The notes below the pieces were generated by a model. That model saw nothing but the letters and a program-made list of their open reading frames with translations, did no database searches and had not been told where the DNA came from. Shown here piece by piece: positions 6,779 through 11,900 of a DNA stretch of 11,900 nucleotides. The position numbers were made by a program, and so were the translations under genes. Every line of letters begins with the position of its first letter. Position 1 is the stretch's first letter. This stretch comes from Candidatus Saccharibacteria bacterium CG10_big_fil_rev_8_21_14_0_10_47_8 (GTDB lineage Bacteria; Patescibacteriota; Saccharimonadia; Saccharimonadales; UBA10212), in the NCBI GenBank assembly GCA_002793885.1, contig PFEG01000033.1:1-11900 (forward strand), written 5' to 3'.

Positions 6779-6810
6779 GTATTACATTTTTGACTCGATC
6801 GTGTCAAAAA
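6779..6810 (-). promoter_or_regulatory. aspS promoter overlapping an inverted-repeat operator (shared box, copy 1)
   Basis: Minus strand: TTGACA (6807-6802), a 17-nt spacer, TAATAC (6784-6779). The -35 is embedded in TTTTTGAC-N8-GTCAAAAA, an 8-bp perfect inverted repeat with CGATCG in the spacer. This 32-bp stretch matches the promoter of the PaaX-like gene at 24 of 32 positions. A protein bound here would block RNA polymerase. Leader length would be about 30 nt, without a clear Shine-Dalgarno. Confidence 0.65.
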
Positions 6811-6818
6811 GGTGTGGT

Positions 6819-7301
6819 TCAACTAGTTGGGAATAGCCGGGCAGACTCATATATTTCAACGAACCCACCAAGCTCCAACTCCGAAATAACTTCTACCAAT
6901 TCCTGCCTGTAGTCCAAATTTGTTGACCAGACACTCTTTTGCACTTGTCTAAACTCCCAATCCTTGAGTAATCTACGTAGTTGCTGGCGCTTGCCGCTAT
7001 GCTTTTCGGGAACATCAAAAATCACCATTAAGGTAACTTGGCCACTAAGCCGCGTGGCTACGAATGGTAATACTTTCCTGAAACCGAGTTTAGTAAGTTT
7101 GGGCGCTTTAGCTTTTTTATCAATCAAGCCCCTGTGCTCGCCACGTTTATAAGCTGCTTTGAGTGTTTCGGTACGACAGCCCGAAGTCTTCTCCAGCTCG
7201 TTAAAAAACTTGTTTGGACTAAATGACAACAGCAAATTTTGCCTTGAATAAGGTATAAGCGCCAATAAAACTTGAGTCAGAGCCGAGTGTTTTTTAGTCA
7301 T
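6819..7301 (-). CDS. PaaX/Cas2-like winged-helix protein, probable transcription regulator
   Basis: A 160-residue protein. Residues ~1-80 look like a winged helix-turn-helix (LTQVLLALIPYSRQN, FNELEKTSGCRTETLKAAYKRGEHRGLI, then PKLTKLGFRKVL as wing). Residues ~88-150 are a Cas2-like ferredoxin fold as in the PaaX family: VTLMVIFDVPEKHSGKRQQLRRLLKDWEFRQVQKSVW, with D96 after the first strand and the conserved Q-x-S-V-W. Such proteins are often mislabelled Cas2; there is no CRISPR array or other cas gene here. I use ATG 7301 because the longer frame needs a TTG at 7373 that lies in the promoter's -35. AGAGA about 8 nt upstream is a weak ribosome site. Its promoter shares a box with aspS, so it may regulate itself and aspS. 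The target is inference. Confidence 0.8.
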   Translation of the reverse strand: MTKKHSALTQVLLALIPYSRQNLLLSFSPNKFFNELEKTSGCRTETLKAAYKRGEHRGLIDKKAKAPKLTKLGFRKVLPFVATRLSGQVTLMVIFDVPEKHSGKRQQLRRLLKDWEFRQVQKSVWSTNLDYRQELVEVISELELGGFVEIYESARLFPTS

Positions 7302-7344
7302 CAGATTCTCTGGATTACAATTTCGCTTTAATTTAATATCATAT

Positions 7345-7376
7345 AGTTTACATTCCTGACGTGATCGGGTCAAAAA
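7345..7376 (-). promoter_or_regulatory. Promoter of the PaaX-like gene with operator (shared box, copy 2)
   Basis: Minus strand: TTGACC (7373-7368), a 17-nt spacer, TAAACT (7350-7345). TTTTTGAC, CGATC, GTCA and AATGTAA are each identical to, and in register with, the aspS promoter. TGAC-N8-GTCA is the inverted core. The overlap of operator and -35 fits autorepression. Confidence 0.65.
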
Positions 7377-7409
7377 CGTAAATCAATAATACAGTACGGC
7401 GCTAATGTG

Positions 7410-8483
7410 TCAGGATGCTGATTGTTCAGTTTGTTCAGGAGTCTTAACTTCTTTATCAGGAGTCTTAACTTCTTTATGATGGGCCTTTTCGGCTCGGGCT
7501 TCTAGGCCGGCTACAGCCCGAAGGTCTCCATAACGCTCAAATTCGTCAGTAATTTTATCGCCTAAAATTTGCTCTATTACATCCTCTAGGCTCAAAACCC
7601 CAATCAACTCTTCAAAATTATTAACAACGATAAGCAGATGGTGCTGGGTCTTCAAAAAAGCACCCAGCGCCTCGCGCAAAGTATTGGATTCGTTAATAAA
7701 ATAAACGTCTTTTTTCATTACATCACGTACTTTGCCTGTCTCTGAATGACCAACCAAGTCCTTTAAATATAACGTCCCGATAACTTTTGGTGAGGCTATC
7801 TGTACGGAGTCTTTGACTACCGGAAAGCGGCTAAAACCGCTGGCATGTAGCTCATCCATCAAATGCGGACCGATTGAATCACCGGCAGCAACCATCATTA
7901 GTTTGCGCCGGGGCGTCATAACACTGCCGACAGTTTTATCGCCGAAGGTTAAACCTCCAAACACAATTTTAAGATCACTCTCCGCTATCCGGTTATCTAG
8001 CTGATGGTTCTGGTTATTCACTAGCTCCAGTAAATCCTCCTTTTCATACAGCCCGGTATGTATGTGAACCTGGCCGGATTTTGAGAATAAAGCGGCCAGC
8101 CGGCTAAGAACCGGATGTAAAAAAGATAAAAGACTAGCATGGTAAGGCGCAATAACCGCCGCTAGACTCCACGCCCAACCACCAACCCTGGGGGCCGGAG
8201 CCCAAACCACTAGCCACGCCGTAAGCACCATAACTAATACCGCCAGCCACCAAGCCGCATTAGCGGCTATCAAAATCAGACCGATGGCGCTAGCTGTACC
8301 AAATATCCAAAAAAGGAGTTCCAAAGAACCGCTATAAGCCGCTGCTTTGTAGATAGCAGCCGCCTTGGCATCTTTGCCCCTGGCCCGGCGTTTAAGCTCC
8401 CTGCCTGGCAGGGCTTGGTAAACTTTGTAAAGCAAAACACTCTTTACAAAGATAAGGGCAACGATTACAAACAAAAGCTTCAT
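7410..8483 (-). CDS. CNNM/CorC-type membrane protein with CBS pair
   Basis: A 357-residue protein of the DUF21 (CNNM transmembrane) plus CBS-pair class, linked to Mg2+/Co2+ transport or efflux. The N-terminal hydrophobic helices lie at ~2-20, 55-74, 78-96 and 103-123. A linker (LYEKEDLLELVNN, then ESDLKIVFGGLTFGDKTVGSVMTPRRKLMMV) leads into CBS1 (~186-247; VMTPR is the hallmark of this family) and CBS2 (~253-310; VRDVMKKDVYFI, LIGVLSLEDVIEQILG). The usual C-terminal CorC_HlyC domain is absent. Instead a charged tail carries two copies of KEVKTP encoded by an exact 21-bp tandem repeat. I choose ATG 8483 over GTG 8498, with GGAG 9 nt before it. That ribosome site and the first two bases of the start codon lie in a 16-bp inverted-repeat arm, suggesting translational control. 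Confidence 0.85.
   Translation of the reverse strand: MKLLFVIVALIFVKSVLLYKVYQALPGRELKRRARGKDAKAAAIYKAAAYSGSLELLFWIFGTASAIGLILIAANAAWWLAVLVMVLTAWLVVWAPAPRVGGWAWSLAAVIAPYHASLLSFLHPVLSRLAALFSKSGQVHIHTGLYEKEDLLELVNNQNHQLDNRIAESDLKIVFGGLTFGDKTVGSVMTPRRKLMMVAAGDSIGPHLMDELHASGFSRFPVVKDSVQIASPKVIGTLYLKDLVGHSETGKVRDVMKKDVYFINESNTLREALGAFLKTQHHLLIVVNNFEELIGVLSLEDVIEQILGDKITDEFERYGDLRAVAGLEARAEKAHHKEVKTPDKEVKTPEQTEQSAS
7436..7477. repeat. Two exact 21-bp tandem repeats inside the CNNM-type gene
   Basis: The units 7436-7456 and 7457-7477 are identical and in frame, each coding for seven residues (KEVKTPD/E). This is a recent slippage duplication in the disordered C-terminal tail. Confidence 0.9.
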
Positions 8484-8589
8484 CCCGTTAGACTCCACTT
8501 GACTTCCATGCCACGATTAACGGCTGAACCTCGGTGTTTGCCTCGACGCATAAATAACAGGTTAGTTGTACTTTGGAGTCTAACGGGAT
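8482..8589 (-). promoter_or_regulatory. Start-sequestering inverted repeat, candidate cis-acting RNA switch
   Basis: ATCCCGTTAGACTCCA (8482-8497) and its exact complement (8574-8589) form a 16-bp perfect inverted repeat with 76 bases between. In a leftward transcript the second-read arm contains the GGAG ribosome site and the AU of the AUG of the CNNM-type gene, so pairing would hide the start. The 76-nt loop can form inner pairings such as AACCT with AGGTT. It could sense a ligand (Mg2+ is a natural guess given the gene) or respond to translation or processing. No known riboswitch class is recognised. Confidence 0.55.
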
Positions 8590-8741
8590 TCATCAACTCT
8601 TATTTTACACTTTTTACGGCCGGGCGTGGCGGCAACTATAGTTCTGACGGACGGTTCACTTAAGGTGGTAACTGTTTCCGGTAGCACCTAAATCTGGCAT
8701 GATAGACTTTAGTTAGTAATAAAATTTATATTGGAGGAGTT
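8590..8741. other. Divergent intergenic region between CNNM-type and DsbA-like genes
   Basis: This region must hold promoters for both directions. Rightward, CTGGCA, a 17-nt spacer and TAATAA (within 8695-8725) is a weak candidate for the DsbA-like gene. Leftward, TATAGT or TAAAAT are possible -10 boxes, without good -35 partners. An AGGTG/CACCT hairpin lies near 8664-8690. Confidence 0.3.
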
Positions 8742-9410
8742 ATGGATCGACGCTTTTTGATAATTTTGGCCGTAATCATTGTTGCATTGGGTGGCATATT
8801 CGCGTTTAGCAAGCAGTCCGCAGATAACAAATCCGGCGGTAGCAGTAGCGCCAAACCCACCACCCATACTATCGGCCAAGGCAAAAAAGGCGTGACCCTA
8901 ACTGAATACGGCGACTACCAATGCCCAGTCTGTAAAATTTACTACGAGCCACTCAAGCAAGTAGCAGAAAAATATAAAGATGAAATTTACTTTCAGTTCA
9001 GTAATTTGCCGCTCGTGAGTATCCACCCGAACGCTTTCGCTAGCGCCAGGGCCGCAGAAGCCGCCGGTTTGCAGAATAAATACTTTGAGATGCATGACAA
9101 ACTTTATGATAACCAAACCCAATGGTCCTCCGCCAGCAACGCCCTGAGTTTCTTTAAAACCTATGCCAAAGAAATTGGGTTGAATGTCAGTCAGTTTGAG
9201 ACCGATTACGCCAGCGAGAAAGCCAACGATGCGATCAACGCCGACCTGGATGCTTTTAAGAAAACCGGCAAAGACCAAGCGACTCCTACATTCTTCATAG
9301 ACGGAACGCCAGTGTCTAACTCTAGCCTAACCGACTCTGCTACCGGCAACCCAACTCTTGAAAAGTTCTCGGCTTTAATCGACGCCGAAATTGCCAAAAA
9401 AACCCAGTAG
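8742..9410 (+). CDS. Membrane-anchored DsbA-like thioredoxin-fold protein
   Basis: A 222-residue protein. Residues 5-22 are an uncleaved membrane anchor (FLIILAVIIVALGGIFAF), followed by a Ser/Gly/Lys linker and a DsbA/Thioredoxin_4-type domain. The redox site is C61-P-V-C64 in YGDYQCPVCKIYYEP, and the cis-proline loop is ATPTFFIDGTPV near residue 180. The helical insertion (HPNAFASARAAEAAGLQNKYFEMHDKLYDNQ) is typical of DsbA/BdbD-like proteins. It should catalyse disulfide formation or isomerisation in secreted proteins, such as the Cys-pair proteins encoded on the left of the window. These two cysteines are the only ones, so it needs a partner (VKOR or DsbB-like) that is not in view. GGAGGAG 4 nt before the ATG is the strongest ribosome site in the window. 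Confidence 0.93.
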   Translation: MDRRFLIILAVIIVALGGIFAFSKQSADNKSGGSSSAKPTTHTIGQGKKGVTLTEYGDYQCPVCKIYYEPLKQVAEKYKDEIYFQFSNLPLVSIHPNAFASARAAEAAGLQNKYFEMHDKLYDNQTQWSSASNALSFFKTYAKEIGLNVSQFETDYASEKANDAINADLDAFKKTGKDQATPTFFIDGTPVSNSSLTDSATGNPTLEKFSALIDAEIAKKTQ

Positions 9411-9417
9411 CAAAAAC

Positions 9418-9483
9418 TTAAGCTGCTACACGAACACTGATTGTTTGTGGCCGCGAGTCAACGGTAACCACTTTGATGGACAT
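9418..9483 (-). CDS. Possible 21-residue small protein
   Basis: ATG at 9483 is preceded by AAGGGG with a 5-nt gap, a good ribosome site, and encodes MSIKVVTVDSRPQTISVRVAA, ending TAA at 9418, convergent with the DsbA-like gene. The peptide alternates hydrophobic and polar residues like beta strands. I do not recognise it. At this length it could be chance; the ribosome site is the only real support. Confidence 0.25.
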   Translation of the reverse strand: MSIKVVTVDSRPQTISVRVAA

Positions 9484-9624
9484 ATCGTCCCCTTTTTTGT
9501 TTTCTTGCCCGCCAAAATTTCTTTTTGAGATTTTTGATAGGTGAATTAATTTTTGTTTGATGCGGCTTAGGACTTCCCAAAACTGCAACAAGGTAATAGT
9601 AATATGGCATACCACGCTTAAGCT

Positions 9625-9680
9625 TGTCAATCCTTCGACTTACTTAAGGATTGACACTGAGCTCACCGAACGTGTCAGTG
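9625..9680 (+). promoter_or_regulatory. NRAMP leader hairpins with mutually exclusive pairings
   Basis: TGTCAATCCTT (9625-9635) and AAGGATTGACA (9646-9656) make an 11-bp perfect stem with a 10-nt loop. Its 3' arm overlaps two other possible stems: GACAC (9653-9657) with GTGTC (9672-9676), and CACTGA (9655-9660) with TCAGTG (9675-9680). All three cannot form together, as in a regulatory switch. No U-tract follows. It does not look like the yybP-ykoY Mn2+ riboswitch. Confidence 0.45.
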
Positions 9681-9738
9681 CTGTTGTGCAAGACGCCAAG
9701 ACCATATACCATATGCTAGAAAAGCAGCAACACACAAA

Positions 9739-11145
9739 ATGGCTAAAGATTTTATTGAAAAAATTGCCGATGCGCCCGCCGATGCGCTTGACAGTGCTAT
9801 TGCTAAGACCGAGCACGTGGTCAGTACGGTTGATGGCGCGATTGTTAAGACCGGACGTGCTGTTGGCACCACATCAACTGGCCAAAGCATTAGAAAAACC
9901 AAAGAGTACTGGCATAACTTAGGACCTGGCTTGACCACAGGCGCTTCGGATGACGACCCTTCCGGAATTGCTACCTATTCACAAGCCGGCGCGCAGTACG
10001 GTTTTCAGCTTTTATGGATGAGCGTGGTGACCTTTCCGCTGATGTCCATAGTTCAGGAAATGTGCGCCCGTATCGGCCTAGTAACTGGCCGTGGACTAGC
10101 TGGCAATATCCGTCTGCATTTTTCTAAAAAAGTCCTTTATATTTGCGCCATGTTGTTATTTGCGGCTAACGCCTTTAACATCGGGGCCGACCTTGGAGCC
10201 ATGGCCAAAGGCATACAACTGCTAGCCCCTGGTTTAAGTTTTAGTCTATTAGTCATTGGGTTTGCGTTTTTTAGTTTAGTGATGCAGATATTCACGCCTT
10301 ACGCAAAATACGCCAGATACCTAAAGTGGTTAGCTTTGGTGCTTTTGGCGTATGTGGCCTCGGCCATCCTGGCGCACCTCAATTGGAGTGAGGTGATTAG
10401 TAAAGCCCTAGTGCCATCGGTCCATTGGAACAAGGAACAGCTGCTGCTCATCTGCGCTATTTTGGGTACGACCATCTCGCCTTACTTATTTTTCTGGCAA
10501 ACCTCCCAGGAAGTTGAAGAGCAGATTTTAGAGGGTGAAACTACAGTATTATCTCGGCACGGCACCAATCCGCAAGCCATAAAAAAGATGCGCACCGATG
10601 TATGGAGCGGCATGCTGCTGTCTAACATTGTGATGTTTTTTATAATTGCCGCCTGTGGCGCTATTTTGTTCCCACAGGGCATAACTCAGATACACACTGC
10701 CGCCGATGCCGCGGAAGCCTTAAGGCCGTTCGCCGGTGATGCATCTTACTGGCTCTTTGCCATCGGTATAATCGGTACCGGTTTACTGGCCATACCGGTC
10801 TTAGCGGGCAGCAGCAGCTATACCGTCAGTGAGAGTTTCCGTTGGAAGGAAGGCCTTTACCGGAATTTACATCAAGCCAACTCGTTTTACGGAGTTATGA
10901 TTTTCTCGGTACTTATTGGACTGGCCATCAATTTTGTCGGGATAGACCCCATCAAAGCTTTAATTTACTCGGCCATACTCAACGGGATAGTAGCACCACC
11001 GATCTTAGCCCTTATAGTCATACTAAGCAGCAACCGTAAGATTATGGGCAGCAGCGTAAACAAGCGTTCTACCAGTTGGCTGGGATGGGGCGTGACAGGA
11101 CTGATGAGCTTGGCTGGCGCCGCAGCCATCTTTTCTATCTTTTAG
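9739..11145 (+). CDS. Divergent NRAMP-family divalent metal transporter
   Basis: A 468-residue membrane protein of the NRAMP (COG1914) family with about 11 transmembrane helices. It begins with a ~60-residue amphipathic, Ala/Lys-rich cytoplasmic extension not found in MntH. TM1 reads LGPGLTTGASDDDPSGIATYSQAG: D73-P-S-G76 replaces the canonical DPGN. TM6 reads LGTTISPYLFFWQTSQEVEEQ: S247-P-Y249 replaces M-P-H. The usual Asn, Met and His ligands for Mn2+/Fe2+ are therefore missing and only the Asp remains. It belongs to a widespread bacterial subgroup with DDDPSGIATYSQAGAQ. Mg2+-carrying relatives (NRMT) also lack the Met, so the substrate is open. There is no clear Shine-Dalgarno before this ATG. 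A structured leader precedes it, and a Kef-type antiporter follows. Confidence 0.9.
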   Translation: MAKDFIEKIADAPADALDSAIAKTEHVVSTVDGAIVKTGRAVGTTSTGQSIRKTKEYWHNLGPGLTTGASDDDPSGIATYSQAGAQYGFQLLWMSVVTFPLMSIVQEMCARIGLVTGRGLAGNIRLHFSKKVLYICAMLLFAANAFNIGADLGAMAKGIQLLAPGLSFSLLVIGFAFFSLVMQIFTPYAKYARYLKWLALVLLAYVASAILAHLNWSEVISKALVPSVHWNKEQLLLICAILGTTISPYLFFWQTSQEVEEQILEGETTVLSRHGTNPQAIKKMRTDVWSGMLLSNIVMFFIIAACGAILFPQGITQIHTAADAAEALRPFAGDASYWLFAIGIIGTGLLAIPVLAGSSSYTVSESFRWKEGLYRNLHQANSFYGVMIFSVLIGLAINFVGIDPIKALIYSAILNGIVAPPILALIVILSSNRKIMGSSVNKRSTSWLGWGVTGLMSLAGAAAIFSIF

Positions 11146-11191
11146 GCTTAAGCGATTTCAGGTTACAATGATGGGTAAGACACTATAGTTT

Positions 11192-11900
11192 ATGGATAAC
11201 ATTTTTTCCGGCTTAAGTTTAATAATTGTTATAGGTGCTGTCGTATCCGTATTCATGCGTTGGTTACGGCAACCGTTGATGATTGGCTATATTATCACCG
11301 GCATTATTGTCGGTCCCGCGGTACTGCATATTACTAAATCTCCGGATACTCTGACCGTTTTTGGCGAAATTGGCATAGCACTACTGCTTTTTATCATTGG
11401 ACTGGGGATGAACCCCAGAGTCGCCCGTGAGGTAGGCAAGCCTTCTATAATCACCGCTCTGGCTCACATGAGCATAACGGGTACTGTCGGCTGGTGCGTA
11501 TTAGTACTATTAGGCCTAAGCCACGGCGCTGCTGTCTTTGTGGCAATTGGGCTTACCATCAACAGTACTATCGTTGCCCTTAAGTTGCTAAGTGATAAGA
11601 AAGAGCAAGGCAGGCTGCATGGAAAACTAACAGTCGGTGTCTTGGTGGTAGAAGATATTATCGCGGCCGTTTTGCTGCTTTTTATCGCCTCTGCCCACGA
11701 TGGCCAGTGGTTATCATTCGGCCCACTGATTGAACTGGCCTTCAAAGTAGCTTTGGTTGGTGTGGCGATGTACTTGCTTAACAAAGAGGTTTTACCGCGA
11801 GTACAAAAAATAGTGGCCAGCGACCAAGAACTGTTATTTTTAACGGCAATTGCTATTGGGCTAGGGAGCGCGGCTCTAATGGCCAAAATCGGACTTTCTA
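11192..11900 (+). CDS. Kef/CPA2-type monovalent cation:proton antiporter (C-terminus cut by window edge)
   Basis: From ATG 11192 the frame is open to the edge, 236 residues. It is a polytopic membrane protein of the CPA2 (Na+/H+ exchanger, Kef/NhaS-like) family exchanging K+ or Na+ for H+. Landmarks: RQPLMIGYIITGIIVGP (22-42; the usual GYLLAGILLGP), FGEIGIALLLFIIGLGMN (57-74; usually LLFxxGLEL), LTINSTIVALKLLSDKKEQG (121-140; usually SSTAVVLKLL) and VGVLVVEDIIAAVLL (148-162). The ion-site pair here is E154-D155, where KefB/C have QD and electrogenic members DD. The missing part should hold the remaining helices and perhaps a TrkA-N domain. It starts 46 bp after the NRAMP gene, so the two may be co-transcribed. 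A TACAAT at 11164-11169 could be its own -10. No Shine-Dalgarno is evident. Confidence 0.9.
   Translation, partial: MDNIFSGLSLIIVIGAVVSVFMRWLRQPLMIGYIITGIIVGPAVLHITKSPDTLTVFGEIGIALLLFIIGLGMNPRVAREVGKPSIITALAHMSITGTVGWCVLVLLGLSHGAAVFVAIGLTINSTIVALKLLSDKKEQGRLHGKLTVGVLVVEDIIAAVLLLFIASAHDGQWLSFGPLIELAFKVALVGVAMYLLNKEVLPRVQKIVASDQELLFLTAIAIGLGSAALMAKIGLS

Larger units (their letters stand above)
9411..9738. other. 328-bp intergenic region with structured leader before the NRAMP gene
   Basis: No convincing long gene. It holds a possible 21-residue leftward peptide (9418-9483), a six-codon mini-frame on the plus strand at 9604-9621 (MAYHA, with AAGG upstream), and the hairpins at 9625-9680. The rest is A/T-rich with no recognised motif. 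Confidence 0.5.

Noticed and set aside
6819..7301. Cas2 / CRISPR-associated assignment
   Set aside because: The Cas2-like fold is fused to an N-terminal winged helix as in PaaX, and there is no repeat-spacer array or other cas gene in the window.
7302..7373. 24-residue N-terminal extension of the PaaX-like protein from a TTG
   Set aside because: The TTG at 7373 lies in the -35 hexamer of the gene's best promoter and the extra residues do not resemble the family; ATG 7301 gives a normal start of the winged helix.
8482..8589. Miniature transposon with 16-bp terminal repeats
   Set aside because: No target-site duplication flanks the arms, and one arm coincides exactly with a ribosome site and start codon, which favours a regulatory reading.
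8898..9278. 126-codon antisense frame in the DsbA-like gene
   Set aside because: The sense strand carries CPVC and cis-Pro motifs; the antisense frame has none.
9411..9738. yybP-ykoY manganese riboswitch or M-box
   Set aside because: The conserved loop sequences of those classes are not seen before the NRAMP gene.
9557..9922. 121-codon plus-strand frame overlapping the NRAMP start
   Set aside because: Its second half is an out-of-frame reading of the NRAMP coding region and its first half lacks protein-like composition. Residues from 9650 to 9740 look somewhat helical, but no homology or ribosome site supports it.
11464..11886. 140-codon antisense frame in the antiporter gene
   Set aside because: It mirrors a strongly supported membrane-protein frame; its Ser/Thr/Pro-rich composition is typical of a shadow.

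Overview
The window looks like a bacterial chromosome segment, most likely from a Candidate Phyla Radiation (Patescibacteria) lineage, with Saccharibacteria-like the best guess. This rests on gene content: an archaeal-type aspartyl-tRNA synthetase without a GAD insertion, a stand-alone PaaX/Cas2-like winged-helix protein, many single-pass membrane-anchored proteins with acidic cytoplasmic tails, a membrane-tethered DsbA-like thioredoxin and a divergent NRAMP. TGA ends at least five genes (AKR, aspS, the PaaX-like gene, the CNNM-type gene and the TolB-like gene), so the UGA-glycine code of Absconditabacteria/Gracilibacteria is not in use. The lineage call is inference; no rRNA or tRNA is present.

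Positions 1-4407 read leftward. The PsbP-like gene (4407-3511) comes first, then a Carboxypeptidase-regulatory/TolB-propeller surface protein (3470-1650). The latter is coupled by an ATGA overlap to a MazG-like NTP pyrophosphohydrolase (1653-1330). A 214-bp gap rich in inverted repeats follows, then a secreted 209-residue protein (1115-486) whose stop abuts the start of a truncated single-pass membrane protein (485-1). The PsbP-like and TolB genes have -10 boxes so close to their ATG that leaderless transcripts are expected.

An aldo/keto reductase (4490-5284, rightward) converges on aspS (6742-5429, leftward). Between them lies a short fossil that repeats the last codons of AspRS with almost every codon changed synonymously. 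Upstream of aspS, leftward, is a PaaX/Cas2-like regulator (7301-6819). The aspS and regulator promoters share a long near-identical box with an inverted TGAC/GTCA core, which suggests one regulon of two genes.

A CNNM/CorC-type CBS membrane protein (8483-7410) follows. Its Shine-Dalgarno sequence and start codon lie in one arm of a 16-bp perfect inverted repeat, with a 76-nt loop, that would hide the start in the mRNA. The right end is rightward: a DsbA-like protein (8742-9410), a 328-bp structured gap, a divergent NRAMP (9739-11145) that lacks the canonical metal-binding motifs, and the start of a Kef/CPA2-type cation:proton antiporter (11192 to the window edge). Together the right half suggests envelope ion homeostasis and redox folding. 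The strongest candidates for undescribed biology are regulatory: the shared aspS/regulator box, the start-sequestering hairpin of the CNNM gene, and the NRAMP leader.
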